Below are positions 33,141 through 41,552 of a stretch of 64,000 nt of DNA, piece by piece. Under the pieces are notes generated by a model that was not told the origin of the DNA, searched no databases, and saw only the letters and a list, made by a program, of their open reading frames with translations. The position numbers were made by a program, and so were the translations under genes. The stretch is from Pseudonocardia benzenivorans CB1190 (GTDB lineage: Bacteria; Actinomycetota; Actinomycetes; Mycobacteriales; Pseudonocardiaceae). Within the stretch, counting starts at the first letter, position 1. Each line of letters opens with the position of its first letter. The stretch is from contig NC_015312.1 of the NCBI RefSeq assembly GCF_000196675.2, positions 1,426,001 to 1,490,000 on the forward strand, written 5' to 3'.

Positions 33141-34387
33141 GTGTCAGAACGGAACCTGCCGAAGATCATCAGTGTGGACGACCACGTGGTCGAGCCCCGC
33201 AACCTGTTCGAGACGTGGTTGCCGACGAAGTTCCACGACCGCGCGCCGCGGGTGGAACGTCGGTGGATCGACATGACGACCGACGCGTACCACGACACCG
33301 AGGCCGCCGAGGGCGAAGGCCTTCCCGGTGACGTCTGGATCTACGGCAACTCGATGTACGTGCCCCGCCGGCCCGTCCTGATCCTCAAGGACGTGGAGAC
33401 CTCCGCGGAGCTGCGCGACAAGGAGCCGGTCACCTACGACCAGATGGACCCCGCCTGCTACGTGCCGGAGGAACGGCTCAAGGTGATGGACTCCCAGCAT
33501 GTCGAGGCCTCGCTGGGATTCCCGTCGTTCCCGCGGTTCTGCGGACAGGCGTTCAGCGAGCAGTTCCCCGGGGACCGCGAGCTCGGCCTGGCCTGCGTGC
33601 GCGCGTACAACGACTGGATGGTCGAGGAGTGGTGCGGGACTCCGGCGGCCGCCTGGTCCCGGTGCAGGTCGTGCCCCTGTGGGACGCCGAGCTTGCCGCG
33701 GCCGAGATCCGGCGCAACGCGGCGCGCGGCGTGCGGGCCGTGACCTTCAGCGAGATCGTGGGTCATCTCGGGTTCGACAACATCCACCATTGCAACTGGG
33801 ACCCGTTCTTCGCCGCGTGCGAGGAGACCGGGACCGTGGTGTGCATGCACATCGGGTCGGCGTCGCTGATGATGACGCCGCCCCCGGACTCCGCGACCGT
33901 GGTGGTGCCGATCCTGCAGTTCACGAACTCGTTGTCGTCGATGGCCGACTTCGTGTTCTCCGGGGTCCTCGACCGGTTCCCGGCCCTCAAGCTGGCGTAC
34001 TCCGAGGGCCAGGCCGGCTGGATGCCGTACGCGCTGGAGCGGATGGACCACGCCTACAAGCACCACACGTGGGCACTCGGCGAGCACAAGCTCCAGGAGC
34101 TCCCGTCGACCTACGTCCGGCGCAACATGTACGGCTGCGTGTTCGCGGACCGGCACGCGATCAAGAACGCCCGGGAGATCGGGATCGACCGGCTCATGTT
34201 CGAGGTCGACTTCCCGCACGCCGACGGCCCCTACCCGCACACCTACGAGCACCTGGCCTCGCAGTTCGAGGGCATCGACGAGGAGACGACCTACCAGATC
34301 GTGCGCGGCAACGCGATCCGCCTCTTCGAGCTCGATCTGGACAGGGACCGCGCCGGGGCAGTCGCCGTCGCCGCCGCCGGATCCTGA
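33141..34387 (+). pseudogene. Amidohydrolase (TIM-barrel metal-dependent hydrolase), one frameshift
   Basis: The 5' frame (GTG at 33141, AAAGG upstream) has IISVDDHVVEP and runs to NDWMVEEWC. The 3' frame continues RDSGGRLVPVQVVPLWD, HIGSASLMM and MFEVDFPHADGPYPHT to 34387. One missing C near 33636 separates them; repaired, the protein is about 415 residues. The DDHVVEP and late Asp motif fit the amidohydrolase-2 family, which includes decarboxylases and C-C or ester hydrolases acting on ring-derived acids. Both halves keep normal codon use, so the break is recent or a sequencing error. Confidence 0.75.
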
Positions 34388-34431
34388 GACCCGGCACGGC
34401 GCCGCACCCTCGAACGGAAGGGACGTCGCCC

Positions 34432-34762
34432 GTGGGAACGCTCATGGGCAGCCCGGTGTTCGGGCTCGACCTCGCCCCGAGTCCGGCCCAGCAGTCCTCT
34501 GCCGGGCACAGCGCGGGCGCGGGCGGGGGACTTCGCCCGGGTTGGCGCCGGCGTACCCGAACGTGGGCGCGGTGGGGACGTTCCGGGACGAGGTCGTCGA
34601 GCACGCGGGGCGGATCTGGCCGGAGGGTGGGGACGCCGAGCTGCACGTCCGGCCCGGTGGCTACCACTGCGTCGAGATCGTCGCACCGAGGCGGAGGTGT
34701 CGCGCCGGGCGCCGGCGGCCCGCGCGGAGTGGATGGCGCGCAACTTCGCCAGGTCGCGGTGA
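34432..34762 (+). pseudogene. Remnant of an HSL-type alpha/beta hydrolase (esterase)
   Basis: Pieces of one esterase remain. The nucleophile elbow GHSAGAG is followed, after a loss of roughly 70-120 residues, by LAPAYPNVGAVGTFRDE, with the acid residue in FRDE, and then the histidine region AELHVRPGGYHCVEIVAP. A further single-base loss near 34689 moves to the frame EAEVSRRAPAARAEWMARNFARSR and its stop at 34762. The order and wording match the C-terminal half of hormone-sensitive-lipase-family esterases. It is clearly non-functional, unlike the neighbouring frameshifted genes, which are otherwise whole. Confidence 0.65.
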
Positions 34763-34827
34763 CGTGCCGTCGGGCGCGACCGCAGGGCAGGACAAGAACG
34801 TCCGCACGGAGTCGAGGGAGTGAACGA

Positions 34828-35226
34828 ATGAGCGGCAGTCCCTACAGCAGCGCGATCGGTTCGACCGTGCTGTTCGAGAACGACCGGGTCCGGGTCTGGG
34901 AGATGATCCTGCAGCCCGGGGAGCACTGCGAGTTCCACGAGCACCACAACGACCACGTCATCCTCTACGCGCAGACCGCGACGATGCGCGGCCAGGAGCT
35001 GGGGGACGACGACTGGGGCATCGTGCAGGACACCGAGCCGGGGTTCGTCCTGTACCGCACGGTGGGCAGCGGAGGCCCGCTGCCGCCGCACCGGCTCAGG
35101 AACCTCGGCGAGGCACCGGTGACCCACTACATCGTCGAGCTCCTCGAGCCGTCGCCGAGCCCGACGTCGCAGCCCTGGCTGCACAACGACCGCGGCGCGT
35201 TCCGGCCGGTCCCGACGTCGTCGTGA
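34828..35226 (+). CDS. Cupin-fold protein
   Basis: A 132-residue single-domain cupin: VRVWEMILQPGEHCEFHEHHNDHVILY carries the first cupin motif with several histidines. The second motif is weak (PPHRLRNLGEAPVTHYIVELLE). AGGGAG precedes the ATG at 34828. It may be a small metal-dependent enzyme or a sensor. The stop overlaps the start of the VOC protein (GTGA), so both probably work together. Confidence 0.75.
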   Translation: MSGSPYSSAIGSTVLFENDRVRVWEMILQPGEHCEFHEHHNDHVILYAQTATMRGQELGDDDWGIVQDTEPGFVLYRTVGSGGPLPPHRLRNLGEAPVTHYIVELLEPSPSPTSQPWLHNDRGAFRPVPTSS

Positions 35227-35885
35227 TCGACGTCCGCGGGGTCCATCATCTGGGCCTGACGGTCGGCGACCTCGCCACGGCGTCCGCGTTCTACGCGTCC
35301 GCCGGCTACCAGCCGGCCGACCGCATCTCGCTCACCGGACCGGACGGCGCGGTCGGCAACGGCCTGGACGCCGCGAGCCTGGAGATCGCGTTCCTGATCG
35401 GGCCGACGCTGACGCTGGAGCTGGTCGAGTTCGACCCACCGGCACCCCGGCGGGTGTCGGCCACGGACCCCGGGTTCGGCAGCGTCCCGATCGGACGGCC
35501 GGGGGCCGGTCAGGACCCGGACGGGCGGCCGGTCACGTTCGGCACGGCGGAGCGCGGGCTCTTCCTCACCAGCGCCGCGCCGGAGCGGACGGTTCGCCTG
35601 CTCGACGCGCTCGGGTTCGACCGCGACGGCGACGGTGCGGTCGCGGGACACGGCGTCCACGTCGACGTGGTCGGCGTGGCGGCCCCGGGCCGGACGCCGG
35701 CCAACGCCCCCGGTCGGGTCCACCTCTGCTGCGAGGTGGCCGACATGCAGAAGGCGTGCGACGAGCTCGCTGCGGCGGGCTTCGACCTCGTGTCGGCACC
35801 CCGTGTCAGCGGCCACCTGTCGTGGGTGTTCGTGGCCCACCCCGAGGGCCCCGGCGTGGAGCTGCTGGAGATCGGCACTCCCTGA
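35223..35885 (+). CDS. VOC superfamily protein (glyoxalase/dioxygenase fold)
   Basis: A 220-residue protein with two VOC modules: VRGVHHLGLTVGDLATASAFYASAGYQP at the start, and GRVHLCCEVADMQKACDELAAAGFDLV with HPEGPGVELLEI at the end. Candidate metal ligands are the first His (HHLGL), the His in VHLCCEV and the Glu in VELLE. Possible reactions are epimerisation, isomerisation or ring cleavage; none can be chosen. The GTG start overlaps the cupin stop. Confidence 0.78.
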   Translation: MIDVRGVHHLGLTVGDLATASAFYASAGYQPADRISLTGPDGAVGNGLDAASLEIAFLIGPTLTLELVEFDPPAPRRVSATDPGFGSVPIGRPGAGQDPDGRPVTFGTAERGLFLTSAAPERTVRLLDALGFDRDGDGAVAGHGVHVDVVGVAAPGRTPANAPGRVHLCCEVADMQKACDELAAAGFDLVSAPRVSGHLSWVFVAHPEGPGVELLEIGTP

Positions 35886-35908
35886 CCCGGCCGCACCGCG
35901 GCAGGGCG

Positions 35909-37507
35909 TCAGCCCGCCTGGGCGGGGGTGTCCGCGTCGTCGTCGGCGATCCCCGCCGGCGACGACGTCGTCTCCTCGGTGACCTGCCCACCCGGGTGCA
36001 GCAGCGCCGCGACCAGCGACACCGCCAGCGCGATCGCCATCCCGATCAGCACCGCCCTGGTCGCGACGGCGAAGTCCGCGGCGACGGCCGCCTCGATCTG
36101 CTGCCGCAGCGCGGCCGGGACACCCGCCAGGTCGCCGCCACCGCCCCCCGTCCCCGAGGACGCGAGGCGCGCCGCCGTCGCCGGCGGGACGCCGAAGGCG
36201 CCCAGCGAGGTCTCCAGCCGGCTCACGAACACGTTGCCCAGCACCGTCCCCAGTACCGCGAGGCCGAGCGCCGAGCCGTAGTTCCGGACGGTCTGGGTGA
36301 CGCCGGTGACCTCGCCGTACGACGCGTCGATCGCGCGGTTCGTCGCATCCGTGCTCGCGGGGCCGAGGAGCAGGCCGATGCCCGCGCCGGCCACGACGAT
36401 GCACCACCACTGCGCCCCGAGGCTGAGGTCGGTGACCTTCCAGGCCCAGCACAGGAACCCGACCGTCGCGACCACGCAGCCCGCCACGACGGCCGGCTTC
36501 GCGCCGCGGCTGTCGAGGATTCGCCCGCCGACCTGGGCGGCGGGGGCGAACCCCGCGAAGAACACCAGCAGGTAGAGCCCCGCGTTGCTGGCGCCGTAGC
36601 CCAGCGAGACCTGCGAGTACACACTCGCGAAGAAGAACACCGGGACGAACGCGATCATCGAGAAGAACAGCACGAGGTTGTCGGAGAGGAACGCACGCTC
36701 CCGGAAGATCCGCACCTTGATCAGCGGCACCGGCGTGCGCAGCTCGAGCACGACGAACAGGCCGAGCGCCAGCAGCCCACCCACGATGCAGACCCAGGTC
36801 AGCGGGCTGTCCCAGCCCCAGCTGCGCGCCTGCTCGAAGCCCAGCACCGACAGCGCCATCCCGATGGCGACGACCGCCGCCCCGCGCCAGTCGATCGGCT
36901 CGCGGCGCACCACGGGGACGATGCCGGCGGCCAGTGTGAGCACCAGCGCGACGACGGCGACCGGGATGTTGATCCAGAAGATCGCCCGCCACGTCCACTG
37001 CGTGAGGTAGCCGCCCGCGATCGGGCCGATGGCGGTCAGGCCGCCACTCACGCCGAAGAAGATGGCGAGTGCCTTGCCCCGCTCGCGCAGCGGGAACGCC
37101 GCCACGACGACCGCCAGCGCGGCGGGGATCATCAGCGCCGCGGACAGCCCCTGGGTCGCCCGGAAGACGATCATCCAGGTCTCGGCGAACGAGCCCTTCG
37201 GCGTGAACCCGCACAACGTCGACGACACCGCGAAGCCGACGATGCCGATGAGCACGATGCGGCGCGACCCCAGGACGTCGGCGAGCCGCCCGCCCAGGGC
37301 GAAGCCCGCGGCGAGTGCGAGGAGGTAGCTGTTGACGGTCCACGTGACGCCACTGCTGGACAGCGAGAGCTCGGACTGGATGTTCGGCGCCGCGATGGCG
37401 ACGATCGTCTGGTCGATGAACGTCATCGCGACGGCGAACATCATCGCCGTCAGCGCGAGCCACTTCGAGCGCGCGGCCGAGCTGCCCACGGGTGCTGCCA
37501 TCGCCAT
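35909..37507 (-). CDS. MFS transporter, DHA2 (14-TM) type
   Basis: A 532-residue membrane protein with the DHA2 drug/H+ antiporter pattern: MTFIDQTIVAIAAPNIQSEL in TM1, LADVLGSRRIVLIG in the first loop, and GVSGGLTAIGPIAGGYLTQWTWRAIFWINIP (motif C region). The acidic TM1 Asp is present. The ATG at 37507 follows GGAG. It converges with the VOC gene and probably exports a hydrophobic compound or a toxic intermediate. The gap 37508-37698 to the next gene shows no recognisable element. Confidence 0.9.
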   Translation of the reverse strand: MAMAAPVGSSAARSKWLALTAMMFAVAMTFIDQTIVAIAAPNIQSELSLSSSGVTWTVNSYLLALAAGFALGGRLADVLGSRRIVLIGIVGFAVSSTLCGFTPKGSFAETWMIVFRATQGLSAALMIPAALAVVVAAFPLRERGKALAIFFGVSGGLTAIGPIAGGYLTQWTWRAIFWINIPVAVVALVLTLAAGIVPVVRREPIDWRGAAVVAIGMALSVLGFEQARSWGWDSPLTWVCIVGGLLALGLFVVLELRTPVPLIKVRIFRERAFLSDNLVLFFSMIAFVPVFFFASVYSQVSLGYGASNAGLYLLVFFAGFAPAAQVGGRILDSRGAKPAVVAGCVVATVGFLCWAWKVTDLSLGAQWWCIVVAGAGIGLLLGPASTDATNRAIDASYGEVTGVTQTVRNYGSALGLAVLGTVLGNVFVSRLETSLGAFGVPPATAARLASSGTGGGGGDLAGVPAALRQQIEAAVAADFAVATRAVLIGMAIALAVSLVAALLHPGGQVTEETTSSPAGIADDDADTPAQAG

Positions 37508-37698
37508 CGTCCGGAGCTCCGATCCGTCGTGGAGAAGGGTGCGTCCCCGAGGATCTCGTTCGGGCCGCCGATTCCGTGACGGTGCCGAAAAGATGTGCGG
37601 CCGCGCAAGGCCGTCCGGCGCACGGTGCCGACGCCACCGGGACGCCCGGGCCCGCCCGCGCCGCGGGGACCGCGTCGCGGACGGGCGTGCGGTCGTGC

Positions 37699-39192
37699 TC
37701 AGGGGCCGGCGCCGCCGGTCCCGACGGTGTCGTGGCCCGGTGCGGGGCCGGTTCGCGGCAGGACGGTCAGGGCGACGACGACCGCGCCGACCAGCAGCGC
37801 CGCGGCGACCGTCAGGCCCAGCGCGTAACCGTCGGTCAGGGCGGCGGGCGTCGAGCGGGGCCCGGTTCGGGCCTGCGCCAGCGTCCCGACGACCGCCAGC
37901 CCGAGCGAGGCGCCGATCTGGCGTGAGCTGGTGAGCAGCCCGGACGCGACGCCGGCCGCCCGCGGTCCGACGCCGGCGGTCGCGGTCGAGACGACCGGAC
38001 CGAGGCAGAGCCCGAAGCCGATGCTCGCGACGATCGAGGGACCCAGCACGTCGGTGGTGAACCCGCCGTCGGGGGAGATTCGGCCGAACCAGGCGAACCC
38101 GGCCGCGGTCAGCAGCCCACCGGCCACGAGCAGCGTCCGGGGGGCGAACCGGCGGCCGAGCCGTACGGCCGCGACCGACCCGACGACGACGCCCGACGCG
38201 AACGGCACGAACTCCACCCCGGTCAGGGCGGGACCGGCCCCGACGACGCGCTGCAGGTAGAGCGACACGAGGTAGAACGCCGACGCCATCGCGGCACCCA
38301 CGAGCAGGTTGTAGACATCGGCCCCGGCGACGGAACGGCCGGCGAGCAGGCCGGGCGGCAGCAGCGGCGTGCGCGTCGTGCGTTCGACGTGCACGAACGC
38401 CACGAGCAGCGCGGCAGCTCCGGCGAGTGTCGCGAGTGTGGTCGCCGACGCCCAGCCGAGGGCCTCGGTGCGGACGACGCCGAACACCAGCAGTGACAGG
38501 CCGGCGGTGGCCAGGACCGCACCCCGGACGTCGGGACGGCCGCCTCGGGCGGGGGCGCCGTCGGCCGGTCCGGGAACGCCGTCGACCCGGCCGGGGTCCC
38601 CGTCCGCGCCCCACGCCAGGACGAGCGCGACGGCGACCATCGGCACGTTCACCTCCATCACCCAGCGCCAGCCCGCGTACTGGGTGAGCAGCCCGCCTGC
38701 CAGGACGCCGACGGCGCCGCCCGCCGCGTTCACCGCGCTCCAGACGCCGAAGGCCCGCACGCGCGCCCGGCCCGACGGGAACGTCGCGCTCAACGCGGCG
38801 AGCGCCGCGGGTGCCATCGCGGCGGCACCGACCCCCTGGAGGGCGCGGGCGGCGACGAGCTCCCAGGGAGCCTGCGCGAGCCCACCGAGCAGTGCGGCCA
38901 CGCCGAACAGCACGAGTCCCGCACGCAGGACGCGCCGTCGTCCCCAGCGGTCGGCGAGGGTGCCGCCCATCAGGAGCAGCCCGCCGAAGGTGAGCGCGTA
39001 GGCGTGGACCACCCAGGTCAGGCCGACCGGGTCGAACCCGAGCCCGTCCGCGATCCGGGGGAGCCCGACGTTGACCACCGACAGGTCCAGCGACACCGTG
39101 AACTGCACGACCGACACCGCGGCGAGCGTCCGCCCCGCGCGGCCCGCGGCCCGGGAGCCGACGCCGTCGCGCGTCGCCGCGCCCGCGGTCAT
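37699..39192 (-). CDS. MFS transporter, DHA2 type
   Basis: A 497-residue MFS protein: FTVSLDLSVVNVGLPRIADGLGF in TM1, LADRWGRRRVLRAG in the loop and GWRWVMEVNVPM after motif C. It starts at ATG 39192, overlapping the stop of the cupin gene (ATGA), and is therefore coupled to it. Together with the TetR gene on the other side it forms a classic regulator / efflux pair. Confidence 0.9.
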   Translation of the reverse strand: MTAGAATRDGVGSRAAGRAGRTLAAVSVVQFTVSLDLSVVNVGLPRIADGLGFDPVGLTWVVHAYALTFGGLLLMGGTLADRWGRRRVLRAGLVLFGVAALLGGLAQAPWELVAARALQGVGAAAMAPAALAALSATFPSGRARVRAFGVWSAVNAAGGAVGVLAGGLLTQYAGWRWVMEVNVPMVAVALVLAWGADGDPGRVDGVPGPADGAPARGGRPDVRGAVLATAGLSLLVFGVVRTEALGWASATTLATLAGAAALLVAFVHVERTTRTPLLPPGLLAGRSVAGADVYNLLVGAAMASAFYLVSLYLQRVVGAGPALTGVEFVPFASGVVVGSVAAVRLGRRFAPRTLLVAGGLLTAAGFAWFGRISPDGGFTTDVLGPSIVASIGFGLCLGPVVSTATAGVGPRAAGVASGLLTSSRQIGASLGLAVVGTLAQARTGPRSTPAALTDGYALGLTVAAALLVGAVVVALTVLPRTGPAPGHDTVGTGGAGP

Positions 39193-39605
39193 CGGGGCCG
39201 TCCTGGTTCGCGGACGTGCTCGTGGGTCGTGCCGCTGCGGCGGGTGACGGCCAGCAGGTCGCCGGGGTCGCGCACGCTCACCCGGTGCCAGGTGGCCGCG
39301 GGGACGACGACGGCGGAGCCGGGCGCGGTCAGCGCGACGACGGTCTCGCGGCCACCGTCGGCGGCGCGGACATGGACGTCGAACCCGCCCGACATCGCGC
39401 ACAGCACCTCGTCGCCGTCGGCGTGGCGCTCCCACACGTCGGAGTGCAGGTCCGCGTCGCTCCGGGCACGCACCGCGGCGACGGTCCAGCGCCCCGGGGC
39501 GGTGCCGCCACGCCGGGCAGCGGCCTCGGCGGCACCGTCGCCGTGGAGGTGGATCACGGCGTCGGCGAGGGTGGTCGGAACAAGGACGGAGTTGTTTTGG
39601 AACAT
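39189..39605 (-). CDS. Small cupin protein coupled to an MFS exporter
   Basis: A 138-residue cupin with a motif around DVWERHADGDEVLCAMSGGFDVHV and PAATWHRVSV. The ATG lies inside the TetR-type palindrome GGAACATGTTCC. TACTTT is placed 6 bp upstream, so the mRNA is probably leaderless. It overlaps the MFS gene by 4 bp. It may modify or bind the exported compound; function unknown. Confidence 0.75.
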   Translation of the reverse strand: MFQNNSVLVPTTLADAVIHLHGDGAAEAAARRGGTAPGRWTVAAVRARSDADLHSDVWERHADGDEVLCAMSGGFDVHVRAADGGRETVVALTAPGSAVVVPAATWHRVSVRDPGDLLAVTRRSGTTHEHVREPGRPR

Positions 39606-39612
39606 GTTCCGA
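39597..39612. promoter_or_regulatory. TetR-type operator over the cupin start codon
   Basis: GGAACATGTTCC (39599-39610) is a perfect 12-bp palindrome, with TTTT on one side and GAAA on the other. It contains the ATG of the cupin gene and lies 79 bp before the divergent tetR gene. On the minus strand TACTTT, 6 bp before the ATG, is the likely -10 box. Confidence 0.6.
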
Positions 39613-39688
39613 AAGTAGCATTGCGAGGATCGGGACGCGACCGGAATCCGGGTTCGCGGCGGCGCGGGACGGCCAGCATGATGGGCCG

Positions 39689-40366
39689 ATGCCTCCCACC
39701 GACGCTCCGCGCGGCCGCACCGGCCGGCCGCCGGTCACGTCCCGCGCGGACATCCTGGTCGCGGCCAGGCGGCTCATCGACCGGGACGGCTGGGAGAAGC
39801 TGACCGTCCGCCGGCTCGCCGCGGAGATGGGGATCGGCGCCACGACGCTCTACCACCACGTGCGCGACAAGGAGGACCTGCTCCTGTTGCTGCTCAACGA
39901 GTACGCGGACCGGATCCCCCGGCCGCCGGCGGCGGGGGAGCCGCGCGAGCGCATCGTCGCGGGGTGGGTCGCGATCCACGACACGCTCGGCGCGTGGCCG
40001 TGGGCGGCGGAGGTCCTCACCGTCGACGGGTTCCTCACCGGACTCGGCGACTCCGCGCTCGTCCAGGTGGAGGCGATCCTCGCCGCGGCGGCCGAGCACG
40101 GTTGCTCGCAGGAGGAAGCCGTCGACCTGTTCCGCAACATCTGGTACTTCACGGTCGGCGAGATCCTCGTCCGCGCCCGGTCGGGTGGGGCGCGGGGCGC
40201 GGACGAACGTCGCGACGGGTTCCTCGCCGGCATCGACGCGGCGGCGCTGCCGCGGCTGGCCGCGATCGGCGACCGCTGGCCGGGGCTCTCCGCACGGGAC
40301 ACCTATCCCGACGCGGTGCGGGCCTTCGTCGACGGCCTGCTCGCGCAGGCGGAAGGTCGGTCCTAG
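39689..40366 (+). CDS. TetR family transcriptional regulator
   Basis: A 225-residue regulator with the helix-turn-helix EKLTVRRLAAEMGIGATTLYHHVRDKEDLLLLLL (about 35-68) and a TetR_C-type ligand domain containing FTVGEILVRARSGG. It is divergent from the cupin-MFS operon and should bind the GGAACATGTTCC palindrome. Its TAG stop is made of the TA target duplication plus the first G of the IS630-family element; before insertion, CTAG served as stop for this gene and for the converging CocE-type gene. Confidence 0.9.
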   Translation: MPPTDAPRGRTGRPPVTSRADILVAARRLIDRDGWEKLTVRRLAAEMGIGATTLYHHVRDKEDLLLLLLNEYADRIPRPPAAGEPRERIVAGWVAIHDTLGAWPWAAEVLTVDGFLTGLGDSALVQVEAILAAAAEHGCSQEEAVDLFRNIWYFTVGEILVRARSGGARGADERRDGFLAGIDAAALPRLAAIGDRWPGLSARDTYPDAVRAFVDGLLAQAEGRS

Positions 40367-41552
40367 TGCCTCGTCAGGCAACGTTCGGTAGGTAATCGGG
40401 CCTGCGGATCCTGGACTCGGGAGCGAAGCGCTTCTTGGGTCGGGCGTGGCGGTTGGCCCAGCGGACGTAGCCGGCGATGGCGGCTTCCTGGGCGGTGTGG
40501 GAGGGGTAGTCGCTGCCGTCGAGGGTGAAGTAGCGCAGGGCGGTGAACTCGCTCTCGATCCAGTTCAGCCACGAGGCGTAGGTCGGGGTGAACACGAGCT
40601 CGACGTCGTGGTCGTTGCACCAGTCGGCGACTTCGGCCTTGCGGTGTGGGGAGAAGTTGTCGCAGATGATGTGCAGTCGCCCGCGGGGGAACCGGGTGCG
40701 GAGCTGGCGAAGGAACGCGAGGAACTCCTGCCAGCGTTTGCGGTCGCGCAGCCGGTAGAACAGCTGCCCGGAGGCCAGGTCGAGTCCGGCGAGCATGTGC
40801 CGGACCCCGCCGTAGCGGTTGTAGGTTGCGCGCAGCCGGGCCGGGCCTCGGGTGGGGAACCAGCCACGCCCGGGGCGGGGTTGCAGGTTCAGCGGCCCGA
40901 ACTCGTCCACGCAGATCACCCTGGCGCCGCTGGTCAGTTGCCCGGCGGCGGAGCGGTCGTAGAGGTCGAGGATCCGGGCCATCTTCTGCGCGAACTGTGG
41001 ATCGTTGCTGGCCTTCCAGGTCTTCGTGGCCTGCCAGCGCACCCCGGCGGCGCGCAGGACACGTCGGACGGTGTCGGTGCTGATCTCGACCCGGTGCCGC
41101 TCGCGCAGATGCTCGACCAGCTTGGACAGGCTCCATGTGGTGAACGGGAGTCCGACCTGCTGTGGAGGGGTCCGGGCGACCCGGCAGATCAACTCGCGGG
41201 TGTGGGGGCCGAACTTAGGAGGTCGGCCCCCGCTCCATTTTGGGTCCAGAGCCGCGAACCCCTTGTCGTTGAACGCGTGGATCACCTCCCGCGCGTACTG
41301 CGGGGTCGCGGCGAACATCGCTGCGGCCTCGGTTGCGGTGCGGCCTTGGACCGAGGCGAGCACGATCCCTGCCCGGCGCAGCCGGACCCGGTCCCGCGCG
41401 GTGCGGGTGATCTTTACCAGTCGTTGCGCCTCGGCCGGATCCAGATCCCGCACGAACACCTCAGGCTGCCGTGCCATCGCCCACCTCCGACGACAGCCTC
41501 TCAGCCGATCACCGCAGCCGGGTTACAACGCCAACGTTCTCGATCGAGGCAC
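40366..41552 (-). mobile_element. IS630-family insertion sequence, copy 1
   Basis: A 1187-bp element with ends GTGCCTCG/CGAGGCAC and the related inner stretch AACGTT. It is flanked by TA on both sides (40364-40365, 41553-41554). Removing it restores CTAG. IS630 is known to insert at the TA of CTAG. The transposase lies on the minus strand and a second, inverted copy is at 46.06-47.25 kb. Confidence 0.9.
40374..41477 (-). CDS. IS630-family transposase, copy 1 (intact)
   Basis: A 367-residue DDE transposase: helix-turn-helix region with TATEAAAMFAATPQYAREVIHAFNDKG, then catalytic residues Asp in VICVDEFGPL, Asp in HIICDNFSPH and Glu in SWLNWIESEF. All three are present and no frameshift is seen, so this copy may be active. 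The ATG at 41477 is followed by MARQPEVFVRDLDPAE. Confidence 0.92.
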   Translation of the reverse strand: MARQPEVFVRDLDPAEAQRLVKITRTARDRVRLRRAGIVLASVQGRTATEAAAMFAATPQYAREVIHAFNDKGFAALDPKWSGGRPPKFGPHTRELICRVARTPPQQVGLPFTTWSLSKLVEHLRERHRVEISTDTVRRVLRAAGVRWQATKTWKASNDPQFAQKMARILDLYDRSAAGQLTSGARVICVDEFGPLNLQPRPGRGWFPTRGPARLRATYNRYGGVRHMLAGLDLASGQLFYRLRDRKRWQEFLAFLRQLRTRFPRGRLHIICDNFSPHRKAEVADWCNDHDVELVFTPTYASWLNWIESEFTALRYFTLDGSDYPSHTAQEAAIAGYVRWANRHARPKKRFAPESRIRRPDYLPNVA

